NCBI GenBank assembly: GCA_029817715.1 | Contig: JARUPY010000078.1 | Coordinates: 47,101-111,100, forward strand | Direction of reading: 5' to 3' | DNA length: 64,000 bases | DNA from: Melastoma dodecandrum | Lineage: Eukaryota > Streptophyta > Magnoliopsida > Myrtales > Melastomataceae | In this document: piece by piece, positions 23,008-32,630 of the stretch | How positions within the stretch are numbered: the stretch's first letter is position 1 | Layout of the letters: each line of letters begins with the position of its first letter | Translations under genes and position numbers: made by a program | Notes under the pieces: model-generated | The model's database searches: none | The model's input: the letters and a program-made list of their open reading frames with translations, nothing else | What the model was told of the DNA's origin: nothing

Positions 23008-24054
23008 TCACTCGTGGTAGGAGGCGAGCTTGGCGACGCGGGCCCGAAAGACCCAGATCTGGTACCAGTTGTACATGATCATCACCGGGAACAGGAAGAC
23101 GAGCGTCAGGACGAAAGTGAAGAGAGAGATCTCTGGGCTGGCAGCGGCAGCGACCGTCCAAGTGCCGGGCACCATGTCGGGGTAGAGAGTGGCGAACATG
23201 CCGCCGGCGACGATGGCGATCGTCAGGTCGAGCCAGAGCAGCGCGTGAAAGTCGCGGTCCTTGATCGAGGCCTGGCGCATCATGACGGTGGAAGCCAGTG
23301 CGGCCAGCAAGAACAGGCCCCAGACCCAGAAATAGTGCCCGAGCCAGTTGTTCCACGCCCACGGGAACTCCAGCGCGCTCCAGACCACCGTGACCATCAC
23401 CGCGCCGAGGACGAGGTAGAAGGCGCGATCGGTCCAGAAAGCCGCCCGATCGCGGATCGGCTCGCCACGCTCGAAGCGGGCGCGGATGAACAGCCCGCCC
23501 GACAGCGACACGGCGATCACCGCGGCGACACCCGTCCACACGCTGAACGGGCTGATGAACCGGAAGGCGCCGCCGACGTAGGTCGGCACATGGTCGGCCG
23601 GGTGGGTGAGAGGGAAGCCGTGCAGGACGGCGCCGACGCACATGCCGCCGGAGAACGTCGCGATCAGGCTCGAGAGCCCGAAGGCATAATCGGTGAAGCG
23701 CTGCGTCCAGCGCTCGGCGAGGTGGCGATATTCCAGCGCGACCGCCCGGGTGAGGATCGCCCAGAGGACGAGCATAAGCGGGATCATCAGGTAGCTGAGC
23801 ACCGAGCCGTAGGCGAACGGGAACGAGCCGAACAGCACGCCGCCCGCGACGATCAGCCAGGTCTCGTTGGCGTCCCAGGTGCCGGCCATGGCCTGCATGA
23901 TGGCGCCGCGCTCGTCCTTGTCGGCGACGAACAGCGAGAAGATGCCGGCGCCGAGATCGGCGCCGTCGAGGATGATGTAGGCCAGGATGCAGAACGCGAC
24001 GGCGCACCACCATCCGTTGGCGAGAACATGCTGCAGCGGGGTCAGATCCTTCAT
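23008..24054 (-). CDS. cydB: cytochrome bd-type quinol oxidase subunit II
   Basis: This 348-residue membrane protein starts at the ATG at 24054 (MKDLTPLQHVLANGWW); the upstream in-frame codons give a charged, non-membrane tail and are not used. Family hallmarks are the N-terminal WWCAVAFCILAYIILDGADLG helix, WDANETWLIVAGG, and the later FPWAWNNWLGHYFW loop. With CydA it forms the terminal oxidase that reduces oxygen with quinol electrons without pumping protons. It follows cydA by 16 bases. Confidence 0.95.
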   Translation of the reverse strand: MKDLTPLQHVLANGWWCAVAFCILAYIILDGADLGAGIFSLFVADKDERGAIMQAMAGTWDANETWLIVAGGVLFGSFPFAYGSVLSYLMIPLMLVLWAILTRAVALEYRHLAERWTQRFTDYAFGLSSLIATFSGGMCVGAVLHGFPLTHPADHVPTYVGGAFRFISPFSVWTGVAAVIAVSLSGGLFIRARFERGEPIRDRAAFWTDRAFYLVLGAVMVTVVWSALEFPWAWNNWLGHYFWVWGLFLLAALASTVMMRQASIKDRDFHALLWLDLTIAIVAGGMFATLYPDMVPGTWTVAAAASPEISLFTFVLTLVFLFPVMIMYNWYQIWVFRARVAKLASYHE

Positions 24055-24070
24055 CGGACAGGCTCCGGCG

Positions 24071-25546
24071 TCAGGCGGGATGCAGCCGGCCGGGCTTCGC
24101 CGGCTTGCTGGCAATCGGCGTTTCCACGGCGGTCTGGTGGTCCGGGTGGTCCTTGGGCATCTCGCCGAGGCTCTCGTTGCCGTCCTGCGGTATGGGCGTC
24201 GACATGTTCGGTCCTTGCGACACCAGCTTGTTGAGGAACCACCAGGTGGCACCCCAGACCAGCAGCTCGAACCCCATGTAGCCTATCAGCCAGACGACCT
24301 CTTGCGCGACGGACATGTGGCTGACGCCCTCGTTCGTCCGCATCAGGCCGTTGACGACCCAGGGTTGACGCCCGACCTCGCGCGTCCACCAGCCGACCCA
24401 GATCGCGAGATAGGGCAGCACCGCGCTCGCCATCACCGCCCGCAGGAACCATTTCTGCTCGGTGACGGTCGCCACCTCGAGCTTGCGACGCCACGCGAGC
24501 CAGCCGCCCCAGAAGGCGATCAGCATGAGGACCATGCCGCAGCCGACCATGACGCGGAAGCCGTAGAACGGGATCAGGAACGGCGGCTGATCCTCCTTCT
24601 TGAAGTCGTTGAGGCCTTGGACCTTGCCGCTCCAGCTATGGGTCTCGAGCAGGCTCAGCACATGCGGGATCGTCACCGCCCAGGCGTTGCCGTCGCCCTT
24701 GTCGTTGGGCCAGGCGATGAGATGCCAGCCGGTGTTGACGGACCCGTTCTGGTTGTAGGTGTCCCAGTGGCCTTCCATCGCCGCGAGCGTGGCGGGCTGG
24801 TCCTTCGCGACCGTCAGGCCGGTCCCGTCGCCGAGGTAGACCTGCAGCGGCGCGACGACGACCAGGGCGACGATCGACCATTTGAGCGCGCGCTGGAACA
24901 GCGGCACGTGGCGCTTGGTCAGCACGTAATAGGCCGAGATGGAGGCGACGACGCAGATCGCCAATTCGTAGGACGCGACCAGCATGTGCGGAAACGAGTA
25001 CAGCACGTCAGGGTTGAGCAGCGCCTTGACCCAGTCCTCCACGATGAAGACGCCGTTCTTGAAGCTGACGCCGGTGGGCGTCTGCATCCAGGAATTGGCG
25101 TCGAGGATCCACATCGCCGAGATCGCGGAGGAGAGCGCCACGTTGAAGGTGGCGAAGAGATGCATCCGCCGGCTGATCTTGCCCCAGCCGAAGATCATCA
25201 GCCCGATGAACCCGGCCTCGTACATGAAGGCGGTGATGGTCTCGTAGCCGAGCACCTGACCGAAGAACGGGCCGGCCGCCTGGGAGAACGGCCCGTAGAG
25301 AATGCCGAAGGCCATCTCCATGGTGATGCCGGTGGCCACGCCGGCCGCGAAGTTGATGATCAGCAGACGCTCGAAGAAGCGCGTCAGGCGATACCATCGC
25401 TCGTCCTCGGTCCTCAGCCAGGCAGCCTCGGAGAAGAAGAGCAGCCCCGCCAGACCGATCGTCAGGGGCGGATAGAGGATGTGGAACGTCGTGATCCAGC
25501 CGAAATCCAGCCGGGCCAGCACGATCGCCCACGAGTTTTCCGCCAT
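24071..25546 (-). CDS. cydA: cytochrome bd-type (CioA-like) quinol oxidase subunit I
   Basis: This 491-residue first gene of the operon encodes the heme-bearing subunit. Visible are the N-terminal LDFGWITTFHILYPPLTIGL helix with the axial His, GYETITAFMYEAGFIGLMIF, and GWWTREVGRQPW, the conserved GRQPW block of the family. The quinol (Q) loop is short, as in the cyanide-insensitive CioA type rather than E. coli CydA. Nine TM helices fit the length. The C-terminal ~30 residues are a polar Pro-rich tail. This gene could equally be called cioA. Confidence 0.95.
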   Translation of the reverse strand: MAENSWAIVLARLDFGWITTFHILYPPLTIGLAGLLFFSEAAWLRTEDERWYRLTRFFERLLIINFAAGVATGITMEMAFGILYGPFSQAAGPFFGQVLGYETITAFMYEAGFIGLMIFGWGKISRRMHLFATFNVALSSAISAMWILDANSWMQTPTGVSFKNGVFIVEDWVKALLNPDVLYSFPHMLVASYELAICVVASISAYYVLTKRHVPLFQRALKWSIVALVVVAPLQVYLGDGTGLTVAKDQPATLAAMEGHWDTYNQNGSVNTGWHLIAWPNDKGDGNAWAVTIPHVLSLLETHSWSGKVQGLNDFKKEDQPPFLIPFYGFRVMVGCGMVLMLIAFWGGWLAWRRKLEVATVTEQKWFLRAVMASAVLPYLAIWVGWWTREVGRQPWVVNGLMRTNEGVSHMSVAQEVVWLIGYMGFELLVWGATWWFLNKLVSQGPNMSTPIPQDGNESLGEMPKDHPDHQTAVETPIASKPAKPGRLHPA

Positions 25547-25767
25547 CCGACCACTCCGCCCCGGCCCTGCTTACGTCCGCATATGTAGGCTTGCCCGGTC
25601 CTTTTCAGGAGCAAGACATGCCGACGCAGCGACCGATGCAACCGGCTTGAGGAGCCTTATCAGGAGTAGGCGCCGGCTCTCAAAGCCGAAAACGAGGACA
25701 GTTCCTGAGGGGGCTGCTGCGCGCCGATCCTCGCGTCTCGGCTGGAGGGCTGCAGCGGCACAAGCGA

Positions 25768-26583
25768 TCAGGTAGACACTATCGCGTCGCGAAGGTGCTT
25801 TGCGACAGCGCCCGGCTGTTCGAGCGGAAGCAAATGCCCGGCATCCTGCAGCACGAAGTGTCGGGCATGCGCGAAATGCGGAGACATTTGACGCTCCTGC
25901 ACCTCGGGCCCAAGTGCTTGGTCGCGCGAGCCGCTGAGGATAAGCGCCGGCGTCCGCAGAACACCGATCGCTTCTGACCAATCTTCACGGCTCCCCTGCG
26001 TCAACCACGCTTTCCACGCGTCGGGATTTGCCTTGAGGACATCGGCGACAGCACGATCTTCCTCAGCGCCGGCAAGAGCTTCGCCAACGTTCAAACGGAT
26101 GTAGTCTCGCGCGCTGCTATGCCGCATCTCGTCCGAACCGTCGATCCACGCCATCATCTCCGCGCGTTTCTTTTCACCCATCTGCTCCGGTGCCGGAGGG
26201 GAACCGGCGAGCACGGCAACGCCCGCCAAGCCGCGGAGCTCGGGCGCTCCGTCTTCGGCCTTGCGAGCCACAGCAAGCGCAACCTTGGCGCCCATGCTGT
26301 GCCCGGCGATCCACCATCGATTGGCGCGGGATGCAGCGATCTGCTTTGCGACATCGGCGGCCATGTCTGCGACGCCGGCACCCGGCTCATGCGTGCGATC
26401 ACCGAAGCCGGGCAGATCCAACGCCACGCACTGGATGCCCGGTCCCATCGCGGCCGTCATTGCATCCCACGACCTCGCACTTCCGCCCAGGAAATGCAGA
26501 CAGAAGATCGTGGTGGTTTCGGAGGCAGCCACCTCGATCACCTCACGCGTGGACGTACGCAGGCGTGGCACCGATTGTCGCAA
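25768..26583 (-). CDS. alpha/beta-fold hydrolase
   Basis: This 271-residue serine hydrolase has the nucleophile elbow GHSMG at about residues 95-99, a catalytic Asp in ILSGSRDQ near 220, the His in QDAGHLLPLEQP near 248, and the oxyanion region LHFLGGSARSWD near the N-terminus. These are all parts of an active triad. Substrate cannot be told from sequence; the fold serves esterases, epoxide or C-C hydrolases. It stands alone upstream of the cyd operon on the same strand, 221 bases before cydA, and probably has its own promoter. Confidence 0.88.
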   Translation of the reverse strand: MRQSVPRLRTSTREVIEVAASETTTIFCLHFLGGSARSWDAMTAAMGPGIQCVALDLPGFGDRTHEPGAGVADMAADVAKQIAASRANRWWIAGHSMGAKVALAVARKAEDGAPELRGLAGVAVLAGSPPAPEQMGEKKRAEMMAWIDGSDEMRHSSARDYIRLNVGEALAGAEEDRAVADVLKANPDAWKAWLTQGSREDWSEAIGVLRTPALILSGSRDQALGPEVQERQMSPHFAHARHFVLQDAGHLLPLEQPGAVAKHLRDAIVST

Positions 26584-26733
26584 GCCGATCGATCGTTCCC
26601 GGATCGTGCCTGATGGCAGGCCGCACGATCATCTGCCCGCAACGATCGTTCCGCCGCCGTTTAATCCAGCGCGGTAGGGATGAACTCGCCCTCGATGCCA
26701 TAAGCCCGCCTCTCGTTCCTTGCGGGTGCAATC

Positions 26734-26766
26734 AAAAATACGCCAGCCGGTTGCCTCTGGCTGGCG
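26734..26766 (-). terminator. rho-independent terminator of MFS gene
   Basis: On the minus strand CGCCAGCC and GGCTGGCG form an eight-pair perfect stem with a ten-base loop, followed by TATTTTTG. It begins two bases after the MFS stop codon and ends that transcript. Confidence 0.82.
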
Positions 26767-26768
26767 CA

Positions 26769-28019
26769 TCAAGCTCGGCCTTCGCCGGAACTGGATAAAT
26801 CCATGTCCCGGCCCGGCAGCACGCGCGGCTCGCGCGCCACGATCACCGCAGCGCAGAGAGCGCTGACCCCAACGAAGACAACGATCGCCGTCGCGAGGCC
26901 GAGACTATGGGCGCTCGCCGGGAGCGTCGTCGTGGCGACGGCCTGCGCCGCAGCCGCAAGGGCATAAGCGAGGCCCATTCCGAAGGATCGCATCGCGTTG
27001 CCGAAGCGCACCGACAGGAAGTGCGGCACCAGCGCGAAGACGCCGGAGTTCGAGGCCCCGATGATAAAGGCCGTCGCGAGCACGGCTGGGGTCGTCACGG
27101 CGCGCGTGAAGGGGAACAGCACGAGAGCGGTGACGCCGAGCAAGACGAGGATCGTCGCCCGGTCGCCGATCCGCGCGGCGGCCCGGCCGGATGCCAGCTT
27201 GCCGAGGATCGAGCCGATCGAATAGGCGGCGATCGCCCCGAACACCTGCGTCTTGTTCCAGCCGTGCACCTTCTCGAGCAGCGTCGGGTAGAAATCGTAG
27301 ACCGAGGCCGCCAGGAACTGCACGACCGCCATGAAGGCGCAGGCCTGCACCGCCGCAGGATCAAGACGAAACGCTTTTCGCGGCACCGGCGCGGAAACCT
27401 TGCCCTCGCGCTGCTGACGCAGCCACACCGGGCTCTCCTTGATGCCGACGCGGATGAAGATTGCGAGCAGCGCCGGCGCGATGCCGACAAAGAACAGCGA
27501 GCGCCAGCCGAAATAGGGCACCAGCAGCGCCTGCGCGCCAGCGGCGGCGAGGAAGCCGAACTCGTAGCCGGCCATCATCAGCGAGGAGGCGACCTCGCGC
27601 GCTTTCTCGGGCACGCTCTCCATCAGCAGCGCCGCCGAAGCGGTCCATTCGCCGCCGAACCCGATGCCGAACAAAAGCTGGATGACGACGAGCGCGCCGT
27701 AGCTCCAGGCAAAGCCGGTGAGCCCGGAGAAGGCCGCGAACCAGACGACGCCGAGCATGAAGGTCAGCTTGCGGCCGTAGCGGTCGGCGAGCCAGCCCCA
27801 GCCGATGTTGCCGAAGATGCGGCCGACGCTCTGCGCGGTGATGACGAAGCCCATCGCCGTCAGCGACACGCCGAAGTGCTGGCCGATCTGCGGCAGCAGC
27901 AGCACCAGCGCGACCTGGTCGAACGCGTCGAGGAACCACCCCAGGAAGGCGGCGAGCACCAGCCGCCAGTGCGGGCGCAGCAACGTGTAGGGTCCGCTGG
28001 AATCGTACATTGCTGCCAT
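26769..28019 (-). CDS. MFS transporter, metabolite:proton symporter type
   Basis: This 416-residue transporter has 12 predicted TM helices. The MFS loop 2-3 signature is visible as GWGWLADRYGRKLTF and the TM5 region carries GGEWTASAALLMESVPEKAR, typical of the metabolite:H+ symporter/sialate-type subgroup. I chose the ATG at 28019 (MAAMYDSSG); 28010 is the alternative. The long open frame upstream of it is antisense to the SDR gene and not coding. It is divergent from that SDR across about 70 bases, so the two are probably co-regulated. Substrate unknown, likely an organic acid or sugar acid. Confidence 0.87.
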   Translation of the reverse strand: MAAMYDSSGPYTLLRPHWRLVLAAFLGWFLDAFDQVALVLLLPQIGQHFGVSLTAMGFVITAQSVGRIFGNIGWGWLADRYGRKLTFMLGVVWFAAFSGLTGFAWSYGALVVIQLLFGIGFGGEWTASAALLMESVPEKAREVASSLMMAGYEFGFLAAAGAQALLVPYFGWRSLFFVGIAPALLAIFIRVGIKESPVWLRQQREGKVSAPVPRKAFRLDPAAVQACAFMAVVQFLAASVYDFYPTLLEKVHGWNKTQVFGAIAAYSIGSILGKLASGRAAARIGDRATILVLLGVTALVLFPFTRAVTTPAVLATAFIIGASNSGVFALVPHFLSVRFGNAMRSFGMGLAYALAAAAQAVATTTLPASAHSLGLATAIVVFVGVSALCAAVIVAREPRVLPGRDMDLSSSGEGRA

Positions 28020-28091
28020 TGCGACATTGAGGTCCGTGAACCGGCGCCCTCGATTGCGGTTCCGTTGGCGGGCAAGCCAAAGGAGGACGCA

Positions 28092-28889
28092 TTGGATTTC
28101 GGCATCAAGGGCAAGACAGCGGTCGTCACCGGCGCCGATTCCGGCATGGGGCTCGTCACCGCACAGCTTCTGCTCGAAGAGGGCGTCCGCGTGGTTGTCG
28201 CCGATCAAAAGCAAGACGAGATCGAAGGGGCCGCGAAGGCGCTTTCGCATTACGGCGAGGTTCACGCGGCTGTCGTCGACGTGACGAAGACGGCGAGCGT
28301 CGAGGCCCTGCGCGACAAGGCCATGGAGACCCTCGGCCACGTCGATTTCCTCGTGAACGGCGCCGGCATCACCGGTGCGACAGGCGACTTCCACACGATC
28401 GACGATGCCGGCTGGCTGCAGACGCTCGACGTCGACCTGATGGGCGCCGTGCGGATGGTGCGCGCCTTCGTGCCGCACATGGTCTCGCGCAAGTCGGGGC
28501 GCATCGTGCTGTTCGGATCGGAGGATGCGGAGCAGCCCTACCCCGACGAGCTTCCCTACTGCGCCGCCAAGGCGGGGATCCTCAACCTGACGAAGGGTCT
28601 TGCGAAGACCTACTCCAAGCACGGCGTGCTCGTGAACACGGTGAGCCCCGCCTACATCGCGACGCCGATGACGGACGCGATGATGGAGAAGCGCGCGAAG
28701 GAGCTCGGTGTCTCCTTCGAGGAGGCGATTGCGAGCTTCCTCGACGAGGAGCGACCGGGCATCGAGATGCGGCGGCGCGGTGAAGCGCACGAGGTCGCCG
28801 CGCTCATCGTGTTCCTCTGCTCGCAGCAGGCGAGCTTCATCACCGGCTCGAGTCTTCGCGTCGACGGGGGCTCTGTCTCGACGGTTTGA
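28092..28889 (+). CDS. short-chain dehydrogenase/reductase
   Basis: This is a 265-residue NAD(P)-dependent oxidoreductase. The Rossmann motif TGADSGMG is at residues 13-20, NGAGITGA near 90, the catalytic Ser in VLFGSEDA, Tyr and Lys in YCAAKAG, and the C-terminal TGSSLRVDGG is classical. AGGAGG at 28081-28086 lies 5 bases before a TTG start, which decides the start; the much longer frame upstream is antisense to the MFS gene. Substrate is unknown. Divergence from the MFS gene suggests that imported compound and SDR substrate may be related. Confidence 0.9.
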   Translation: MDFGIKGKTAVVTGADSGMGLVTAQLLLEEGVRVVVADQKQDEIEGAAKALSHYGEVHAAVVDVTKTASVEALRDKAMETLGHVDFLVNGAGITGATGDFHTIDDAGWLQTLDVDLMGAVRMVRAFVPHMVSRKSGRIVLFGSEDAEQPYPDELPYCAAKAGILNLTKGLAKTYSKHGVLVNTVSPAYIATPMTDAMMEKRAKELGVSFEEAIASFLDEERPGIEMRRRGEAHEVAALIVFLCSQQASFITGSSLRVDGGSVSTV

Positions 28890-29311
28890 CGAGCGATGGC
28901 CGCACGCCCAATGCGTCAGGCCACGGGCGACCGGGTGCGACCGCCGCGGTCGCGGTGGCTCAAAGCATTCGTGTACCGACGATCCGCTGTGATCTCACCT
29001 TTGGGCAGCTTTGAAAGTGAATACCGTCGAACATCACGCGATGGCCCGGCATGTCGGTCGCCGGGGCATCGAGAGGTGATATCCTATACTGTGGCCAAGG
29101 CTCCCGCCGCCATGTTCGCTCAGGCGCTGATTCCGCGCCGTTAGCGCCCAGCCCGGCCATGACGACGAGCGCGTTCTGCGTGCGACGGGTCCGGCAGGGC
29201 GTTCCCTCTCGTTAGAGCCCAAACAAGGAAATTACCTCCTGGCCTTCCCCCGCTAGCATCTCGGCGCTGCCCGCTTCACCGAAGGGCATCTGCTTTGGGG
29301 GCGGGAATCGA
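28890..29311. other. intergenic, no gene supported
   Basis: About 420 bases lie between the SDR and the desaturase genes. A perfect palindrome (GCGACCGC-C-GCGGTCGC, 28937-28953) occurs but lacks a T-run. No gene is supported; the part nearest 29311 should contain the desaturase promoter. Confidence 0.45.
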
Positions 29312-30268
29312 ATGACCGTGCAGCGGCTGTCTTCTGCAGACTTGCGTGATCAGATCGGAGGGTCGGCGCGGGCCCGCTACGATTATCCGACAATTCTCCT
29401 GGCTCTCGCCATCTACGGGTCCTGGTTGGTGCTGCTCTTCCTGCACGACTGCCTTCCATGGTGGATCCTGGCGCCGGTCGCGGGCTACGTCGTGCAGTGG
29501 CACTCCTCCCTGCAGCACGAGGCGATCCACAGCTTTCAAGGCGTGCCGAGGTGGCTGCGCACCGCCATCGTCTGGCCGCCGATCGGCCTCTACCTGCCGT
29601 TCGAGCTGTTTCGCCGGTCGCACATCCTGCACCACCGCAACAGCCACCTCACCTTTCCCGGCGAGGACACGGAGACCTACTATCACGATGCGGAAGTCTG
29701 GGAGGATTTCGGTCGCCCGTGGCGCGTGCTGCTCGTCATCAACCAGACGTTCTTCGGGCGCGTGCTCATCGGTCCGCTCCTGTGGACCGTCAACCTCTAC
29801 AGAAACGAAGCGATGGCGATGGCATCCGGCGACAGGGCGAACGTCCGCATATGGCTCCGTCACATGGCAGGCGTCTCGGCCGTCCTCGCAATCGTCGTCG
29901 TCGGCTTCGGCCTGCCGGTGAGCCGGTATGTCGTCGCGTTCGTCTATCCCGGGCTGATGCTCGGGATGATGCGCAGCTTCATCGAGCATCGATGGGACGA
30001 GCGTCCAAGCGAGCGGACCGCTGTCGTCGAATCGAACTGGATGGTCGGCCTGCTTTTCCTCTTCAACAACCTCCATGCGGTCCACCATCTGGCGCCGAGC
30101 CTGCCATGGTACAGGCTCAGGCGCGTCTGGCGCGAGCATGGCGCGCACATCCGTCGCCAGAACGGAGACTTCGTCTTCCGCGGCTACGGCGAGATCGCCC
30201 GTCGCTGGCTGGTGCGGCCGAACTTCATTCCGGTGCATCCGCCCAGTCGGTTGGACGCGAGCGGGTGA
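29312..30268 (+). CDS. membrane fatty acid desaturase
   Basis: This 318-residue membrane-bound di-iron desaturase has three histidine boxes: HEAIHS near residue 70, HILHHRNSH near 107 and LHAVHH near 253. These hold the iron atoms. Hydrophobic segments flank them (PTILLALAIYGSWLVLLFL; the VSAVLAIVVVGFGL region), as in FAD/alkane-hydroxylase-like desaturases. The third box lies in FNNLHAVHH, which resembles carotenoid ketolase/desaturase subtypes, so the substrate could be a fatty acid or a carotenoid. It is followed after 52 bases by the binding-protein gene, with no obvious functional link. Confidence 0.85.
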   Translation: MTVQRLSSADLRDQIGGSARARYDYPTILLALAIYGSWLVLLFLHDCLPWWILAPVAGYVVQWHSSLQHEAIHSFQGVPRWLRTAIVWPPIGLYLPFELFRRSHILHHRNSHLTFPGEDTETYYHDAEVWEDFGRPWRVLLVINQTFFGRVLIGPLLWTVNLYRNEAMAMASGDRANVRIWLRHMAGVSAVLAIVVVGFGLPVSRYVVAFVYPGLMLGMMRSFIEHRWDERPSERTAVVESNWMVGLLFLFNNLHAVHHLAPSLPWYRLRRVWREHGAHIRRQNGDFVFRGYGEIARRWLVRPNFIPVHPPSRLDASG

Positions 30269-30320
30269 GAGATCGGCGCCCATCAAACGAACGTGCGGCT
30301 CGGCGCGTTGCGAGAGGCCG

Positions 30321-31130
30321 ATGACCTTTTCTACCGACCTGCCGATGTACGATCTTCCCGAGATGGCAGATGCCAACGCAGAATTTCTGCGCGTGCTCCG
30401 TGAGCGCTTGATTGGTTATGGCGTGGAGGCCGGCGCTTGCTCGTCTGACGACGCGACACGCCGTGACCCGGAGCGGGTGAGCCACAACGTGATTTTCACC
30501 CAGATTTGCGGCTATCCGCTCTTGAAGGAGTGCCGCGATCAAGGCCATGTGCTGGCCACGCCCTGCTACGCGATGGCCGGCTGCGACGGACCCTACCATC
30601 GATCGTTCTTCATCGTCCGCGTCGATGATCGCGCCGCCAGGCTCGACGAGCTTCGCGGCCGGATCTTCGGCTGCAACAGCCTGCGGTCGAATACCGGCAT
30701 GAACCTGCCGCGCCTGTCCCTGGCGCGGATCGCCGATCAAAAGCGCTTCTTCTCGAGCGTCGTCGTCACCGGCGGTCACCTGCAGAGCCTCGAGCAGCTT
30801 TGTTTGGGATCGATCGACCTCTGCGCAATAGATTGCGTGACGTGGGGCTTCCTCGAGCGATTCAGGCCCGGGCTGACCGCGCGCGGACGCATTCTCGCGG
30901 AAACGGCTCCGAGTCCTTCTCTGCCGTTCGTGACGGCCTCGGCGACGAGCCCGCGTGCCAGGGCAGCCCTTCGACAGGTCCTCGATGAGATCTTCGCGGA
31001 GCCGCGATACGTCGACATACGCACCGCTCTTGCCATCCAAGGCGTCGCGTATCTGGGGGACGATGCTTACGAGCAATTGCTCGATTACGAAAGGCAAGCG
31101 GAAGCGCTCGGATATCCTGTTCTCCAATAA
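30321..31130 (+). CDS. PhnD-like substrate-binding protein
   Basis: This 269-residue protein belongs to the phosphate/phosphonate/phosphite-binding (PhnD-like) group: VSHNVIFTQICGYPL, CDGPYHRSFFIVR, LRGRIFGCNSLRSNTGMNL, and VTGGHLQSLEQLCLGSIDLCAIDCVTW form the two-lobed periplasmic-binding fold. No signal peptide is visible, and no permease or ATPase genes are adjacent, so this is a solitary, perhaps cytosolic, member. Ligand is unknown. The start is the ATG at 30321 at the expected family N-terminus; the longer open frame upstream lies within the desaturase. Confidence 0.8.
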   Translation: MTFSTDLPMYDLPEMADANAEFLRVLRERLIGYGVEAGACSSDDATRRDPERVSHNVIFTQICGYPLLKECRDQGHVLATPCYAMAGCDGPYHRSFFIVRVDDRAARLDELRGRIFGCNSLRSNTGMNLPRLSLARIADQKRFFSSVVVTGGHLQSLEQLCLGSIDLCAIDCVTWGFLERFRPGLTARGRILAETAPSPSLPFVTASATSPRARAALRQVLDEIFAEPRYVDIRTALAIQGVAYLGDDAYEQLLDYERQAEALGYPVLQ

Positions 31131-31523
31131 CACCGAGCAATAGTGTTTGGAGATCGCGGCCATTGATCCTCGGATTGCAGGCTGACCTCGACCCGCTGGA
31201 GGATTCGATTGGGCCGTGTAAGCCGGTCCCGGACGCGGTTGCGACTGTTCCAAGCGGAAGAACAGCAAGCTGGGATGCTTCCGTAGGGATCATCCGGGCT
31301 GCCGTATCGCGCGAAAATCTTTAGTTGAGACGCGGGTCAGGCGGGGACCGCCGCAGAAGCCTAAAACGGTCGGCGGAGGTCACGCCGACGTTCCTGTGTC
31401 TGCTTCCAGCATCCGCGTCCGGGTCGACAGATGGATTGGAGCATCAATGTTTGTCTTCAATCGTGTGGATTTCCGCAAAAGCGTCGGACGCGCCCAACGA
31501 AATCACCAATGATGGAGGATTGC
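31131..31523. other. intergenic, no gene supported
   Basis: About 390 bases without a supportable gene on either strand. A CTGTTC...GAACAG inverted repeat at about 31246-31266 has no T-run. The end contains the ribosome site of the PfpI-family gene. Confidence 0.4.
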
Positions 31524-32084
31524 ATGGTCGATCAACTCAACGGTGTTCGCGTCGCGCTCGTCGTGACCGACGGGTTCGAGCAGGTCGAGCTCACGGAGCC
31601 GCGCAAGGCTCTCGATGCCGCGGGCGCCAAAACGACGTTGGTCTCGCCGAAGAGCGGCAGCGTGAGGGGCTGGAACTTTACCGATTGGGGTGGCGACCTC
31701 CCGGTCGATGCCGAGCTTTCCAATGTCAAGCCTGACGAGTTCGACGCCTTGCTGCTGCCGGGCGGGGTCATCAATCCCGATACGCTACGCATCGACAAAG
31801 CGGTCGTGGCGTTCGTGAAAAGCTTCTTCGATGCCGGCAAGCCGGTCGCGTCGATCTGCCATGGCCCCTGGACGCTGATCAACGCTGGCGTCGTGAAGGG
31901 CCGCGAGCTGACGTCGTGGCCCTCGCTCGAGCTGGACCTGCGGAATGCCGGCGCGAATTGGGTCGACCGCGAGGTCGTGGTGGATCGCGGTCTCGTCACC
32001 AGTCGCAAGCCGGACGACCTGCCGGCGTTCAACCGCGAGATCACGAAGCTCTTCGCGCAAAAGGCCCAGGTCAAGGCGGTCTAG
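31524..32084 (+). CDS. DJ-1/PfpI family protein (PfpI/YhbO-like), copy 1
   Basis: This 186-residue protein has the glutamine-amidotransferase-like fold of PfpI/DJ-1: N-terminal VRVALVVTDGFEQVELTEPR with the conserved Glu, DALLLPGGVINPD, and the nucleophile elbow SICHGPWTL with the catalytic Cys. GGAGG at 31514-31518 five bases before the ATG decides the start. Family members are peptidase- or glyoxalase/deglycase-like stress enzymes. Two further relatives lie at 39394 and 45011, and formaldehyde dehydrogenase at 43452, which fits a carbonyl-stress role. Confidence 0.88.
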   Translation: MVDQLNGVRVALVVTDGFEQVELTEPRKALDAAGAKTTLVSPKSGSVRGWNFTDWGGDLPVDAELSNVKPDEFDALLLPGGVINPDTLRIDKAVVAFVKSFFDAGKPVASICHGPWTLINAGVVKGRELTSWPSLELDLRNAGANWVDREVVVDRGLVTSRKPDDLPAFNREITKLFAQKAQVKAV

Positions 32085-32122
32085 CCGGCCGCACACCGCA
32101 ACTGTCGGCGGTCGTCCGCCGC

Positions 32123-32353
32123 TCAGAACATCGAGGCCAGATCGGGCCGAGGCCTTCGTCCGCCGAGTTCCCGTGCCTGGACGATGGCCTGCCACACCAG
32201 CGCTGCAAAGCCGGCGAGGAAGCCGGTACACACCGCCACGCGATCGTGGATGCGGGGTAAGTGATAGCGCGCAAAGATGTCTGTCGTGATGCAGAGGATC
32301 ACTGCGATCGCGGTGGGGATCTGCATGAACCAATAGATGTAGCGACCGGTCAT
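32123..32353 (-). CDS. small membrane protein (hypothetical)
   Basis: This 76-residue frame has two hydrophobic segments (YIYWFMQIPTAIAVILCI and RVAVCTGFLAGFAALVWQAI) and a polar C-terminus. An AGGAAG lies about 12 bases upstream of the ATG. The layout looks like a genuine two-TM protein, but I recognise no family. It is convergent with the PfpI-like gene. Confidence 0.5.
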   Translation of the reverse strand: MTGRYIYWFMQIPTAIAVILCITTDIFARYHLPRIHDRVAVCTGFLAGFAALVWQAIVQARELGGRRPRPDLASMF

Positions 32354-32630
32354 TTTTTTCGTCTTCCTGTTCGGCGGCCCAAGCCGGCGCCGCTGCGCCG
32401 TCGGCTCGCCGCGACACCCATTCCCGGGACACTGCCGGCTTCAACGCTCTATGAGCCGAGATAGCGTCCAGCGGCCCAACGTCCACTTGCCGAAGATCGT
32501 CTTCAAGCCGTCTTTGTCCATCCCTTCCGCGGCGCTCAAACGCGCTCGGACGCTTGTCCAAGCTGCCGCGTGGGGGGGCGAGCCTTCGCCCGCAGGCCAA
32601 GGCTGCGAGCAGGCGAGCACATGCAGCGTG

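Noticed and set aside
19088..25588. Long plus-strand reading frames opposite the cyd operon
   Set aside because: They are antisense to cydC, cydD, cydB and cydA, are rich in Arg/Ala/Gly/Asp, and lack ribosome sites or families. GC-rich DNA leaves such frames open.
26907..28091. Upstream extension of the SDR frame
   Set aside because: It is antisense to the MFS gene; the AGGAGG ribosome site and the family N-terminus place the start at 28092.
28020..28790. Upstream extension of the MFS frame
   Set aside because: It is antisense to the SDR gene, not hydrophobic, and the MFS N-terminus begins at 28019.
28937..28953. Terminator after the SDR gene
   Set aside because: The palindrome is perfect but very GC-rich and not followed by a T-run.
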